Below, piece by piece: positions 19,711 to 28,334 of a stretch of 64,000 nt of DNA. Where the stretch lies: assembly GCA_900471525.1 (NCBI GenBank), contig UCEZ01000021.1, forward strand, positions 248,001-312,000, read 5' to 3'. Each line of letters opens with the position of its first letter. The first letter of the stretch is position 1. The translations under genes and the position numbers were made by a program. The notes under the pieces are model-generated. The model saw only the letters and a list, made by a program, of their open reading frames with translations. It made no database searches and was not told where the DNA came from. The stretch comes from Hyphomicrobiales bacterium (GTDB taxonomy: Bacteria > Pseudomonadota > Alphaproteobacteria > Rhizobiales > Rhizobiaceae).

Positions 19711-20703
19711 CTGCAGGAGATAGCGCAGGCCTCCCGCCCCGCCCAGAGCCACCGGTGCTTCGTCAGATCGTTGGCGAAAACGCTCCGTCTTGTCGGCGAA
19801 AATTCCGCCGGCGATCGCCGGAATGGCGGCTGGATTGCCAAGCGCATACGTCAAAGCGGCTTTGGAGCCGGACTGCCGCTTGATGTCGAGGAATTCCCGA
19901 AGCTCGTATCGCCCGCGAATATGACGCTCATGCTGAGCAATCAGCGCTCTCGCCTGGGGCGAAAGGTCCGTTTGCGTCAGAATTGCCCTGTCGGCCTCGT
20001 AAAGGCGCTTGAGATCGATCGTACGGTGGCTGCTGCTTAGCGAATCACCGCGAACGACGGCTCCATAGCCACAACTGTGGATGATCTTGTAGCGCGCGCC
20101 CTTCGTCAGCGCGCGGGCATAGAGGTCGTAGTCCTCGCCCAGCCGCAAGCTTTCCTGATAACGAAGCCTGTGTGCATCCAGGAAATCACGCCGCATCAGG
20201 GGTTTTAGAAACCCGATCTCTCCGCGCCGGACTCCGCGTCTGGAAATATTGCCCTCGATGAACTCGCTCAGGTCGAGGATGCGGGGCGCCGCCGGGAAGG
20301 CCTCAAGTGCAAGATGGGCACTCGATGCCTTTTCCTCATCGACGAAGGCAATGTTGTCGGCAATGAAGTCCCATTCCGTTTGGGACAGGAGATTGCCCAA
20401 CCGGCCCGGAAAAAAGAAATCATCGGCATCAAGGATGGCAAGCACAGGCGCCTTTGACACCGAAATGGCATGATTGCGGGCCGCGGCCGGGCCTCTGTTG
20501 ACCTCGAAGCTGACGACGGTCAGCCTGCCGGTTCCGTCGTCCACCCGACGAGAAACATCGGCCGTACCATCGCTCGATCCATCATCGACGACGGCAACCT
20601 CCGCAGTCTCTGGCTCCGCCAGCGCCGATATAATGGCACGGCCAATCGTCTCGGCCGCGTTCTTCGCGGCGATGATGACGCAGACGTCAGCATTCGGTTT
20701 CAT
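19690..20703 (-). CDS. exoU: ExoU, glucosyltransferase (family GT2)
   Basis: Predicted to add the sixth glucose of the succinoglycan side chain. The 337-residue GT2 enzyme has VCVIIAAKNAAETIGRAI, VDDGSSDGT and the metal site LDADDFF. The ATG at 20703 has GAGGA about eight bases upstream; a GTG two codons earlier is the alternative. It stands alone on the minus strand, convergent with exoV, 161 bases downstream of exoX. Confidence 0.91.
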   Translation of the reverse strand: MKPNADVCVIIAAKNAAETIGRAIISALAEPETAEVAVVDDGSSDGTADVSRRVDDGTGRLTVVSFEVNRGPAAARNHAISVSKAPVLAILDADDFFFPGRLGNLLSQTEWDFIADNIAFVDEEKASSAHLALEAFPAAPRILDLSEFIEGNISRRGVRRGEIGFLKPLMRRDFLDAHRLRYQESLRLGEDYDLYARALTKGARYKIIHSCGYGAVVRGDSLSSSHRTIDLKRLYEADRAILTQTDLSPQARALIAQHERHIRGRYELREFLDIKRQSGSKAALTYALGNPAAIPAIAGGIFADKTERFRQRSDEAPVALGGAGGLRYLLQPPSTAV

Positions 20704-20864
20704 GATCACATTCCTCTATCGCTGTCATGCCGAACCTAGGTCGGCTTTGGACGTGCGACAAGGCATTATGTTGCATGTGCGAAGAGTTGGCGATGCCCTG
20801 TGCAATGCCGAAGACGAACCGAATCAGCGAAAATCAGGTTGCCGAGGATGGTTCAGCAACGCGT

Positions 20865-21152
20865 TCAGGAGTTGAAATGGCCGGGATTGTTCGGGACATG
20901 GAGAGTTTTCGACTCCTTGTCGTCACCAGCCGATGCGGACGCGGCAGGCTGACCGGGCACCAGCTTCCTGCGATCCCTGCTTTCCCTTGCCACCAATACC
21001 AGAACAGCAATGAAATATCCGGCCTGCAAGAGCACTGCACAGACAAGTGTCTGCCAGGCAGTCGTCCATGCGGAGCCGGTCAGTATGAAGGTCACGATGG
21101 CAAAGACGCCCAACGCCCCGATCATGCTCACGAAAACGCGTGGTGCAAACAT
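20865..21152 (-). CDS. exoX: ExoX, exopolysaccharide production repressor
   Basis: Small inner-membrane protein that lowers succinoglycan synthesis after transcription, thought to act on ExoY; the ratio of exoX to exoY sets output. The 95-residue product begins MFAPRVFVSMIGALG, the ExoX signature, and has two hydrophobic segments at about 7-25 and 31-54, then a charged tail. Start at 21152 has AGGG about nine bases upstream. It is divergent from exoY across an 840-base AT-rich region, as in S. meliloti and Rhizobium (psi in R. leguminosarum). Confidence 0.9.
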   Translation of the reverse strand: MFAPRVFVSMIGALGVFAIVTFILTGSAWTTAWQTLVCAVLLQAGYFIAVLVLVARESRDRRKLVPGQPAASASAGDDKESKTLHVPNNPGHFNS

Positions 21153-21991
21153 CAGGACGCCCTCAAGGCTATGTCTTGATTTACAGACATCATGGAAAAA
21201 AACCACCTTCTCCTCTTAGGCTATTATTAACATATCGAACATGCTTTGTGGTTTCAACCGCCACGGAAACAAGAATGTTCCAATATGATTACCTCGTTTA
21301 CCGGATGAATTCTTAGCCCGCATTTAAATTCATCTGTCGATTGCGTGATAATCGGCAACATTTTTGGTGCAGTCGCAACGGCAACGTTGCAGGCAGGCTC
21401 CGGGCAAGCAGCCAGGCCATGAACACGGCCGAGAATATGTCACAACAGATTCGGCCACATTTGGCGGGTGCATCGCCTTATAGGGTGCAATTTTTGCGGG
21501 TTATTCTGTTTTGCTTAATCTGGCAGTGGCAATAAACACGCATTTGAGATCAACTTTTGTTACAAAATTAGCATTTCTTAATAAAAAATGTGCAGTGCGA
21601 AAAAAATGCTGCGTTGCAAAATTTTTGGATCAGCAAACATATCTTATGTATGATTTTTTAATTTTAAGAGATATCGAATATATTCAGGGACCTAATTCGA
21701 TTTAAAACAGGGTTATGTCTACGGCAATCGCTGCGTGATCTAAGTCGAATTTGAATTTCAGCCATTTTGCATTTCAGATGAATGGTGCGCTTAGGCGATC
21801 GCTTGAATTAATAATTGTGGTTTCGATTTTCAGCTTTGTGGCAAACCTGCATTTGCGGAGAGGGGGGGCTATTCCTTGCCTTTAAAAATCAAAATCTGCC
21901 TCTACACTCCCACATGCAATTGAATCTGCAATTGAACCCACGTGCCCTCAGGGGACCCGACCAATCGCCAACCCAAATGGAGTTATCTCCC
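21153..21991. promoter_or_regulatory. Long AT-rich control region between exoX and exoY
   Basis: An 839-base stretch with no convincing gene. Its second half (about 21500-21860) is far richer in A and T than the surrounding genes and is full of short A and T runs. In rhizobia the exoX-exoY region carries several promoters and is bound by the zinc-finger regulator MucR/RosR, which prefers AT-rich DNA. I infer that role here from position and composition; I cannot place promoter boxes with certainty. The reading frames in it (for example 21511-21705) have unlike-gene codon use. Confidence 0.6.
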
Positions 21992-22672
21992 ATGAAGTCT
22001 GCGACTCGATCGGCAAGCTCGCCGTATTTTACAAACATCGAAACCGGGGGACACCGGCCGATAGGGGGAATATCAAAAAGGGGTTTCGATATCTTCGCCG
22101 CGTCATTGGCGCTCATCTTCTTCAGCCCGCTCTTTCTGCTTCTTATGGCGCTGGTGAAGTTTTCCGATGGCGGCAAGGTATTCTACGGACATCGTCGTAT
22201 CGGCCATAACGGCCGCTTCTTCCATTGCCTCAAGTTCCGGACGATGGCGCCGGACGCCGACAAGATACTGCAGGACCATCTGCACAAGAATCCCAAGGCA
22301 TACGAGGAGTGGCAGGCCACCCGCAAACTGCAGGACGATCCGCGTGTCACTGCCGTAGGAAGTGTCCTGCGCAAACTCAGTCTGGATGAGCTGCCACAGC
22401 TTATCAATATCATCCGCGGCGAAATGAGTGTCGTCGGACCGCGCCCGGTGGTGGAAGACGAACTCGAACTGTATGAACATTCGGCGGTCTTCTATCTGCA
22501 ATCCCGACCAGGCCTCACCGGGCTTTGGCAGGTGAGCGGACGCAACGATGTCTCCTATGCCACGCGTATCGCCTTCGATACGCATTACGTGACCAACTGG
22601 TCGCTCTTCAACGATGTGGTCATCGTTGCCAAGACAATTCCTGCTGTCTGCCTGTCCCGAGGCAGTTACTGA
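21992..22672 (+). CDS. exoY: ExoY, galactosyl-1-phosphate transferase (priming enzyme)
   Basis: Starts the repeat unit by transferring galactose-1-phosphate to undecaprenyl phosphate. The 226-residue protein begins MKSATRSASSPYF, has a hydrophobic anchor at about 37-56 (FDIFAASLALIFFSPLFLLL) and the bacterial sugar transferase core: KFRTM, KLSLDELPQL, GEMSVVGPRPVV and RPGLTGLWQVSGR. I chose the ATG at 21992 because it gives the length of the S. meliloti enzyme and has GGAG upstream; the frame is open to 21815 without protein-like content. First gene of exoYFQ. Confidence 0.95.
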   Translation: MKSATRSASSPYFTNIETGGHRPIGGISKRGFDIFAASLALIFFSPLFLLLMALVKFSDGGKVFYGHRRIGHNGRFFHCLKFRTMAPDADKILQDHLHKNPKAYEEWQATRKLQDDPRVTAVGSVLRKLSLDELPQLINIIRGEMSVVGPRPVVEDELELYEHSAVFYLQSRPGLTGLWQVSGRNDVSYATRIAFDTHYVTNWSLFNDVVIVAKTIPAVCLSRGSY

Positions 22673-22747
22673 TCACAGTCGTCAGCTCGAATAAGCCGCT
22701 TCCGTCAGAACGCCGGGATCGGCTTTGGTATTAAGTGAGGAATTTTC

Positions 22748-24022
22748 ATGAAAAGAAGTCTTTCTACAGGACTTCCCGCCCTTGGCCATAAAGCCTGGGG
22801 CGCAGCACGTCTTTCTGCCCTCGCCATCGCAATCAGCGTCACGAGCATTCCTGCGGCTTTCGCCGACGACTATACGCTCGGTGCCATGGACAAGCTGAGA
22901 ATACGCGTCGCGGAATGGCAGACCGCCGAAGGATCCGTCAGGGACTGGTCTGCCATCAGCGGCGACTATACGGTCGGCGCATCCGGCGGCATTTCCCTGC
23001 CTTTCCTCGGCACGGTGCCCGCTTCCGGAAAGACGACTTCTGAAATTGCCGACGAGGTCGGGCTGCAGCTGCAAAAGCTGTTCGGCCTGCCGGACCGCCC
23101 ATCCGCTTCCGTCGAACTGGCGCAATACCGGCCCATCTATCTGGCGGGGGACGTTCAGACGCCTGGCGAATATCCCTTTGCACCTGAAATGACGGTTCTG
23201 AAAGCTGTCAGCCTGGGTGGTGGTTTGCGCCGCGCCGAAAGCGGCCAGCGCTTTGCGCGCGATTTCATCAATGCACAGGGCGATTCTTCCGTGCAGATCG
23301 CCGAAAGAAACCGGCTGCTTGTCCGGCGTGCACGGCTACAGGCGGAAATTGCCGAGAAGAGCGACATCATTATTCCGCCGGAGTTGAAGGGTGCTGCAGA
23401 TGCCGCAGGTCTTGTCGAAAGCGAGAAGGCCCTGATGGTCTCCCGTGACAAGCGCCAGAAGCTCCAGCTGACCGCTCTGGCTGAACTGAAAGCGCTTCTC
23501 CAGAATGAAATCGAGGCGCTCGGCAAAAAGTCGGTCACCCAGACCCGGCAATTGGAACTCGTTATCGAAGACAAGGGTCGCGTCGACGTTCTGGCGGAAA
23601 AGGGGCTGGCTCTCAGCGCCCGCAAGCTCTCCGTCGAGCAGCGGGCAGCCGATCTCCAGGCGGCCCTGCTCGACATCGATACCGCCTCGCTGAAGGCCAA
23701 GCAGGACGTCAGCAAGGCAAGTCAGGACGAAACCAACCTGCGCAACGACTGGGATGCCCAGCTTGCCGAGGAACTGCAGAACACCGAATCCGAGCTGGAT
23801 ACGCTTTCTCTGAAGCTGATCACCAGCCGCGACCTGATGACGGAAGCGCTTCTGCAATCGGCCGATGCGTCGCAGACGCCGAGAGCGGGCAATGCCGTAG
23901 ACATCAGTTATTCCATCATTCGCCAGAAGGACGGGAAATCCACGAAAATCGCGGCAGATGAGGGTACGCCCGTGCAGCCGGGTGATGTCGTAAAGGTCGA
24001 ACCTGCGCTCAACACCCAGTAA
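22748..24022 (+). CDS. exoF: ExoF, outer-membrane polysaccharide export / Wza-GumB-like protein
   Basis: Periplasmic/outer-membrane export component; S. meliloti ExoF is also needed with ExoY for the first sugar transfer. The 424-residue precursor has a signal peptide (hydrophobic core about 20-38, cleavage near AFA-DD at 39). A polysaccharide export (Wza) domain follows: DDYTLGAMDKLRIRV, then a SLBB-like IYLAGDVQTPGEYPFAPEMTVLKAV. The C-terminal half is a long alanine- and glutamate-rich helical region. It ends 10 bases before exoQ. Confidence 0.93.
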   Translation: MKRSLSTGLPALGHKAWGAARLSALAIAISVTSIPAAFADDYTLGAMDKLRIRVAEWQTAEGSVRDWSAISGDYTVGASGGISLPFLGTVPASGKTTSEIADEVGLQLQKLFGLPDRPSASVELAQYRPIYLAGDVQTPGEYPFAPEMTVLKAVSLGGGLRRAESGQRFARDFINAQGDSSVQIAERNRLLVRRARLQAEIAEKSDIIIPPELKGAADAAGLVESEKALMVSRDKRQKLQLTALAELKALLQNEIEALGKKSVTQTRQLELVIEDKGRVDVLAEKGLALSARKLSVEQRAADLQAALLDIDTASLKAKQDVSKASQDETNLRNDWDAQLAEELQNTESELDTLSLKLITSRDLMTEALLQSADASQTPRAGNAVDISYSIIRQKDGKSTKIAADEGTPVQPGDVVKVEPALNTQ

Positions 24023-24032
24023 GGCGGTTCGC

Positions 24033-25337
24033 ATGAAGATTGCAAAAGCCAGCCTGGTGAGACCGGGCGAAAACCTCCTCTACGGGGTTTTCGCCCTCAC
24101 TGTTTCCTATTTCGTCTTCGCCTATTCCGGACGTTTCGGCCAGGTCTCGATCCTGCTCTACTATGCTGTCTGGCTGCCTCTGGTCCTGATCGATTACAGG
24201 CGGGTGCTGGGAAACTACGTCAAATACAGCTGGATTTTCGCCTTTGCGGTCTTCGCCTGCCTCTCCGTGTTCTGGTCGGCAGCGCCCGGCACGACAGCGA
24301 GAGCCGGCGTACAATATCTCTCTCATGTCATCTGCGCGCTGATTGCCATGCGGACGCTGGATATCAGGACCCTGACGCTCGGCTCGGTCGCGGGGGCAGG
24401 CGTCGTGCTGCTCTACTCATTGCTGTTCGGCGTCTATCACTTCGATCCGCTGGACGGGACCGTCAGCTTCGTTGGCGCTTTTGCCTCCAAGAACCAACTC
24501 GGATTCTATGCGTCGCTTGCCGTGTTCTTCAGTTTTGCGGCTGTTTTCATGCTCGGCCAGCGCGGACTCTGGCTTCCGGCTTGCGGCGTGGTCGGTCTTC
24601 TCGCCGCCTACTGTCTGCACGCCTCCCAATCCGCGACGTCCGTTCTCACCACTGCGGCCGTCATCGGCCTCACCATCGGTATGCGGGTCTTTTCATTGCT
24701 CCCGCCGAGAAACCGCAAATTGCTTTTCATCGCGGCTGCGGTATTCGGTGTCATTACAGTGATAGGCGCCGTCTACGGCGGCGCGATCGACAGCGTTCTC
24801 GGGGCCTTCGGCAAGGATTCGACCCTCACCGGACGCACCTATCTCTGGCAGCAGGGGATTGAGGCGGCGATGGCGTCGCCGGTGATCGGCGTCGGCTATC
24901 AGGCTTATTGGGTGCAGGGATTTTCTGAACCGGAACGGCTGTGGGAGGAGTTCTTCATCGGCTCCCGTAGCGGTTTTCATTTCCACAATACGTTCATCGA
25001 AACGATGGTGGAAACCGGCGGGGTTGGGCTCTTTCTCCTCGCCAGCCTTCTTCTTGCCGGTCTCTTCGGTCATCTGAAGAGGGTGTTGAGTGAGATACAG
25101 GGCTCAGAGCCCCTCGTGCTGTTCGGTATTTCCGCCTTGCTGTTCGTGCGTGCGTTCGCCGAAATCGACGTCATCTTCCCCTATCAGATCGGCTCGTTCC
25201 TGCTTTACGTCAGCGTCGGGAAGTTGACCATGCCGGCTCCCCGAATGGTCTCATTCCAGGCTTTGAATGTGACCGGTGAAACCATGCGGTCCATGATCAA
25301 TCCGATCGGCGCGGGTTCCACCTATCCGAACAGATAG
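24033..25337 (+). CDS. exoQ: ExoQ, Wzy-type succinoglycan polymerase
   Basis: Inner-membrane polymerase that joins octasaccharide units; needed for the high-molecular-weight form in S. meliloti. The 434-residue protein has about ten to twelve hydrophobic segments and the O-antigen ligase/Wzy loop features: LTGRTYLWQQGIEA and the HFHNTFIETMVETGG block, with the His and Glu of the periplasmic loop. Starts 10 bases after exoF. In S. meliloti exoZ and exoB come next; here the next gene is an opposing cyclase. Confidence 0.93.
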   Translation: MKIAKASLVRPGENLLYGVFALTVSYFVFAYSGRFGQVSILLYYAVWLPLVLIDYRRVLGNYVKYSWIFAFAVFACLSVFWSAAPGTTARAGVQYLSHVICALIAMRTLDIRTLTLGSVAGAGVVLLYSLLFGVYHFDPLDGTVSFVGAFASKNQLGFYASLAVFFSFAAVFMLGQRGLWLPACGVVGLLAAYCLHASQSATSVLTTAAVIGLTIGMRVFSLLPPRNRKLLFIAAAVFGVITVIGAVYGGAIDSVLGAFGKDSTLTGRTYLWQQGIEAAMASPVIGVGYQAYWVQGFSEPERLWEEFFIGSRSGFHFHNTFIETMVETGGVGLFLLASLLLAGLFGHLKRVLSEIQGSEPLVLFGISALLFVRAFAEIDVIFPYQIGSFLLYVSVGKLTMPAPRMVSFQALNVTGETMRSMINPIGAGSTYPNR

Positions 25338-25353
25338 ACGCCTTCCGTCCATC

Positions 25354-26571
25354 TCAAAACCCGAAGACGTCGATTGGCTCACTCAGGCCCCTCAACAGGT
25401 GGGAGCCGAGATTTTCGAGTTTTGCCTCGCATCCGGCCATTTCCACGAAAGCCCGTGATAACAGGACCGGGCGCTTGATCTCCTTGGTCAGGCTTTCGAG
25501 CCGCGAGGCGATGTTGACGGTTGGGCCGATGACCGTGAAGTCGAGGCGGCTGCGGGAGCCGATATTGCCATACATCACGTCGCCCACGTGGACACCGATG
25601 CCGTAGCCGAGGGCTCCGTGCCCTTTTTTCAGGTTCTCTTCGTTCAATGCGGCCATGGCGGTCTGCGCCTCGCGGATAGCTGCGAGAAGATCCCGGCAGG
25701 CATTGGCATTGCTGAGCGGGAAGATCGCCAGAAGGCCGTCACCCATGAATTTCAGGATTTCGCCGCCATGCCGTTCGATCGGTTCCGCCATCGCATCGAA
25801 ATAGCCATTCAGAAGCTCGATGACGTCGTCGCGCGGCCACATATCCGAGATGCCGGTAAAGTCGCGCAGGTCGCAGATGAGGATTGCAGCACCCACAGTG
25901 ACACCGCTGCCGCGTGTCGTCGCGCCGGCGAGAATCTGTTCACTGGCATGCGGCCCGACATAGGTTTCGAGTAGCGTCCGGGCGAGGCGGTTCTTCAGGC
26001 GAATCTCGCTGACCAGTGCAAAGGCCGGCAGCAGATCGGCCAGAGCAGCAATATCGTCATCGCTGAACCCGCCGGGCCTGTCGCTCGAAAAGGTGATGAT
26101 GTGGCGTTTGCCCAGTGTGTGCTTCAATGGCCAGGCGATGTAATCGGTATGCCCTTCGGCGCGCAGCTCGTCATAGAGCGGATAGGGCGGGGCGTCCACG
26201 AAGGCCGGTTCGAGACGTTGTCGAACCACGCTTGCGCCGCTGTGGAGATCGTTTACCGGGCTATTGCGATATCGGGCGGTATCTTCGACGCCGTAACCGA
26301 ACGTCTCGATGTTTGCCTCCTTCATGCCTTTCAGCCAGAGAATCCGCGCGCCCAGCCATTGGGGGTGAAGAATGCGGAAATGCAATGTACCACGGGAGAC
26401 CGGTATACCCGCTTGATTGAGCCTGTCGCACATCTCGACAAAGATATTGTCAATGAAACGCTCGTCGCGCGTCTCGGTCATCAGCCATTCGATGATGCCG
26501 CTGCTGTCGGCCGGCATTATGTCTGCACTCTCGCGGTGCAGGCTGGAAGTGGCGCTGGCGGGAACTTGCAT
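25354..26571 (-). CDS. Class III adenylate/guanylate cyclase
   Basis: Makes a cyclic nucleotide, probably cAMP. The C-terminal 190 residues of 405 are the catalytic domain: AAILICDLRDFTGISD (first metal Asp), GEILKFMGDGLLAIFP (second metal Asp) and FTVIGPTVNIASRLESL with the Asn and Arg of the transition-state pair. The N-terminal 200 residues lack an obvious signal peptide or membrane span and look like a sensory domain of rhizobial cytosolic cyclases (GTLHFRILHPQWLGARILW is a recurrent block). The start is taken at 26571; an ATG at 26517 is an alternative. Convergent with exoQ, 16 bases apart. Rhizobia carry many such genes, so no specific role can be given. Confidence 0.88.
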   Translation of the reverse strand: MQVPASATSSLHRESADIMPADSSGIIEWLMTETRDERFIDNIFVEMCDRLNQAGIPVSRGTLHFRILHPQWLGARILWLKGMKEANIETFGYGVEDTARYRNSPVNDLHSGASVVRQRLEPAFVDAPPYPLYDELRAEGHTDYIAWPLKHTLGKRHIITFSSDRPGGFSDDDIAALADLLPAFALVSEIRLKNRLARTLLETYVGPHASEQILAGATTRGSGVTVGAAILICDLRDFTGISDMWPRDDVIELLNGYFDAMAEPIERHGGEILKFMGDGLLAIFPLSNANACRDLLAAIREAQTAMAALNEENLKKGHGALGYGIGVHVGDVMYGNIGSRSRLDFTVIGPTVNIASRLESLTKEIKRPVLLSRAFVEMAGCEAKLENLGSHLLRGLSEPIDVFGF

Positions 26572-26750
26572 GACTACACCCCATCAATGGTCTTCGGTGT
26601 TTCGAACCGTAAACTTAGTGACGGAGGGGCCGGAATACCAGTGCGGGAATTTGCCTATTGGGCCTGCGCAGGTGGCCAGCATCGGTCTTGGTGGGCAGAC
26701 GAGCCTGCAAAGCTTTGGGCGGCTGACGAAAGACCATCAACCGGATAGAA

Positions 26751-26782
26751 TCATGGCGTCGACCGATGAGCCGACGCCATGA
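26751..26782 (-). terminator. 11-bp hairpin 3' of glnII
   Basis: TCATGGCGTCG at 26751-26761 pairs perfectly with CGACGCCATGA at 26772-26782 around a 10-base loop. It begins 12 bases after the glnII stop. No long T-tract follows on the minus strand, so it may be a Rho-assisted terminator or a 3'-end stabilising hairpin. Confidence 0.6.
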
Positions 26783-26794
26783 GATATGCTTTAT

Positions 26795-27835
26795 TTATGC
26801 AGCAGCCGAAACGCTGCCAGCCGTCGGAACTTCGGCGATCGTCTTCAGGATCTGGGAAGCGATCTGGTAGGGGCAGCCCTGCGAATTCGGGCGGCGGTCT
26901 TCCAGATAACCCTTGTAGCCGTTGTTGACGAAGGAATGCGGAACGCGGACCGATGCGCCGCGGTCAGCAACGCCGTAGCTGAACTTGTTCCACGGCGCGG
27001 TCTCGTGTTTGCCGGTGAGGCGCTTGTCGTTGTCCGGGCCGTAAACGGCGATGTGGTCCAGCAGGTTCTTTTCAAAGGCCGCCATCAGGGCTTCGAAATA
27101 TTCCTTGCCGCCGACTTCGCGCATGTACTTGGTCGAGAAGTTGGCGTGCATGCCGGAACCGTTCCAGTCGGTGTCGCCGAGTGGCTTGCAATGGAACTCG
27201 ATGTCGATGCCGTATTTTTCCGTCAGGCGCTGCAAGAGGTAGCGGGCCATCCAGATTTCGTCGGCGGCGCGCTTGGAGCCCTTGCCGAAAACCTGGAATT
27301 CCCACTGGCCCTTGGCCACTTCGGCATTGATGCCTTCGTGGTTGATGCCGGCTGCGAGGCAGAGGTCGAGATGCTCTTCGACGATCTTGCGGGCGACATC
27401 GCCAACGCTCGAATAGCCGACGCCGGTGTAATACGGACCCTGCGGAGCCGGGTAGCCGGTTTCCGGGAAGCCGAGCGGGCGGCCGTTCTTGTAGAAGAAA
27501 TATTCCTGCTCGAAACCGAACCATGTGCCTTCGTCGTCAAGGATGGTCGCGCGGCTGTTGGACGGGTGCGGCGTGACGCCATCCGGCATCATCACTTCGC
27601 ACATGACGAGAGCGCCGTTGGTGCGGGCCGGGTCCGGATAGATCGCAACCGGCTTCAGCACGCAATCCGAGCTGCGGCCTTCGGCCTGCATGGTCGAGGA
27701 ACCATCGAAGCCCCAGAGCGGCAGCTGCTCGAGCGCCGGGAATGTATCGAATTCCTTGATCTGGGTCTTGCCGCGAAGGTTCGGGACCGGGGTATATCCA
27801 TCGAGCCAGATATACTCGAGCTTAAATTTCGTCAT
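26795..27835 (-). CDS. glnII: Glutamine synthetase II (eukaryote-like GSII)
   Basis: ATP-dependent ligation of ammonia to glutamate. The 346-residue protein starts TKFKLEYIWLDGY and has GFDGSSTMQAEG, FGFEQEYFF, GINHEGINAEVAKGQWEFQV and the PHSFVNNGYKGYLEDRRPNSQGCPY-type C terminus (in segments), all of the short type II enzyme, not the 470-residue GlnA. I chose the ATG at 27835, preceded by GAGAGG; the frame opens at 27919 but that part overlaps the promoter. A sigma-54 promoter lies 80-95 bases upstream, which implies NtrC control under nitrogen limitation. It is divergent from gstI. Confidence 0.96.
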   Translation of the reverse strand: MTKFKLEYIWLDGYTPVPNLRGKTQIKEFDTFPALEQLPLWGFDGSSTMQAEGRSSDCVLKPVAIYPDPARTNGALVMCEVMMPDGVTPHPSNSRATILDDEGTWFGFEQEYFFYKNGRPLGFPETGYPAPQGPYYTGVGYSSVGDVARKIVEEHLDLCLAAGINHEGINAEVAKGQWEFQVFGKGSKRAADEIWMARYLLQRLTEKYGIDIEFHCKPLGDTDWNGSGMHANFSTKYMREVGGKEYFEALMAAFEKNLLDHIAVYGPDNDKRLTGKHETAPWNKFSYGVADRGASVRVPHSFVNNGYKGYLEDRRPNSQGCPYQIASQILKTIAEVPTAGSVSAAA

Positions 27836-27914
27836 TTCTAACCTCTCATGGGTTGATGATGCGCAGCACTGGAAAGTTAAAACGCGCTGCGCCGCCAACG
27901 GCTGGCAAGTTATA

Positions 27915-27930
27915 TGCACGGGTCATGCCA
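27915..27930 (-). promoter_or_regulatory. Sigma-54 (RpoN) promoter of glnII
   Basis: On the minus strand the sequence reads TGGCATGACCCGTGCA. It matches the -24/-12 consensus TGGCAC-N5-TTGCA with the invariant GG and GC exactly 10 bases apart and two mismatches. It would place the start of transcription near 27904, about 68 bases before the glnII ATG. Confidence 0.85.
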
Positions 27931-28116
27931 GTTTGGGCTGGCGATGGCTCGTCCGCCGATTTTTACTGAAAAAGAGGCGAAGGCGGGCTCCGGTGGGATT
28001 GCGAACGTAGAGCTGGTCGGGAAATGTGAAATCACTGACGAAATTGAGCTTTCGGCTATCAATTTCCATCTTTTCTGCGTGTTTTGCCCTCGGTTTTGGA
28101 GAAAAACAGCGTCCAT

Positions 28117-28133
28117 TGCGCAAATTTTACGCA
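28117..28133. promoter_or_regulatory. 17-bp near-palindrome, candidate NtrC enhancer site
   Basis: TGCGCAAATTTTACGCA has 8-base arms with one mismatch, about 190 bases upstream of the sigma-54 promoter, a usual enhancer distance. A second short dyad, GTGC-N4-GCAC, lies at 28157-28168. The sequences resemble but do not equal the enterobacterial NtrC site, so the assignment is tentative. Confidence 0.45.
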
Positions 28134-28203
28134 GAGCTTGCGACAATTTGACTTGAGTGCACACGCACAAAATTTATCGCGAAAAACCCAAGAAAAATAG
28201 GAT

Positions 28204-28230
28204 GCCTAAAAAATAGCCTATTTTTTAGGC
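28204..28230. promoter_or_regulatory. Perfect 13-bp palindrome between glnII and gstI
   Basis: GCCTAAAAAATAG and CTATTTTTTAGGC are exact inverse complements separated by one base. It lies 104 bases upstream of the gstI start and is followed by a run of nine T residues after a short gap. It may be an operator for gstI or a bidirectional terminator-like element. Confidence 0.6.
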
Positions 28231-28334
28231 TAAATGATTTTTTTTTAATCAATCCGCGCAAATCACGCGCAAGTCTGCTATGGTGCGCACAAGCAGGCCC
28301 GGTGAGGCCTGTGAGAAAAAGAAAAGTGGATACT

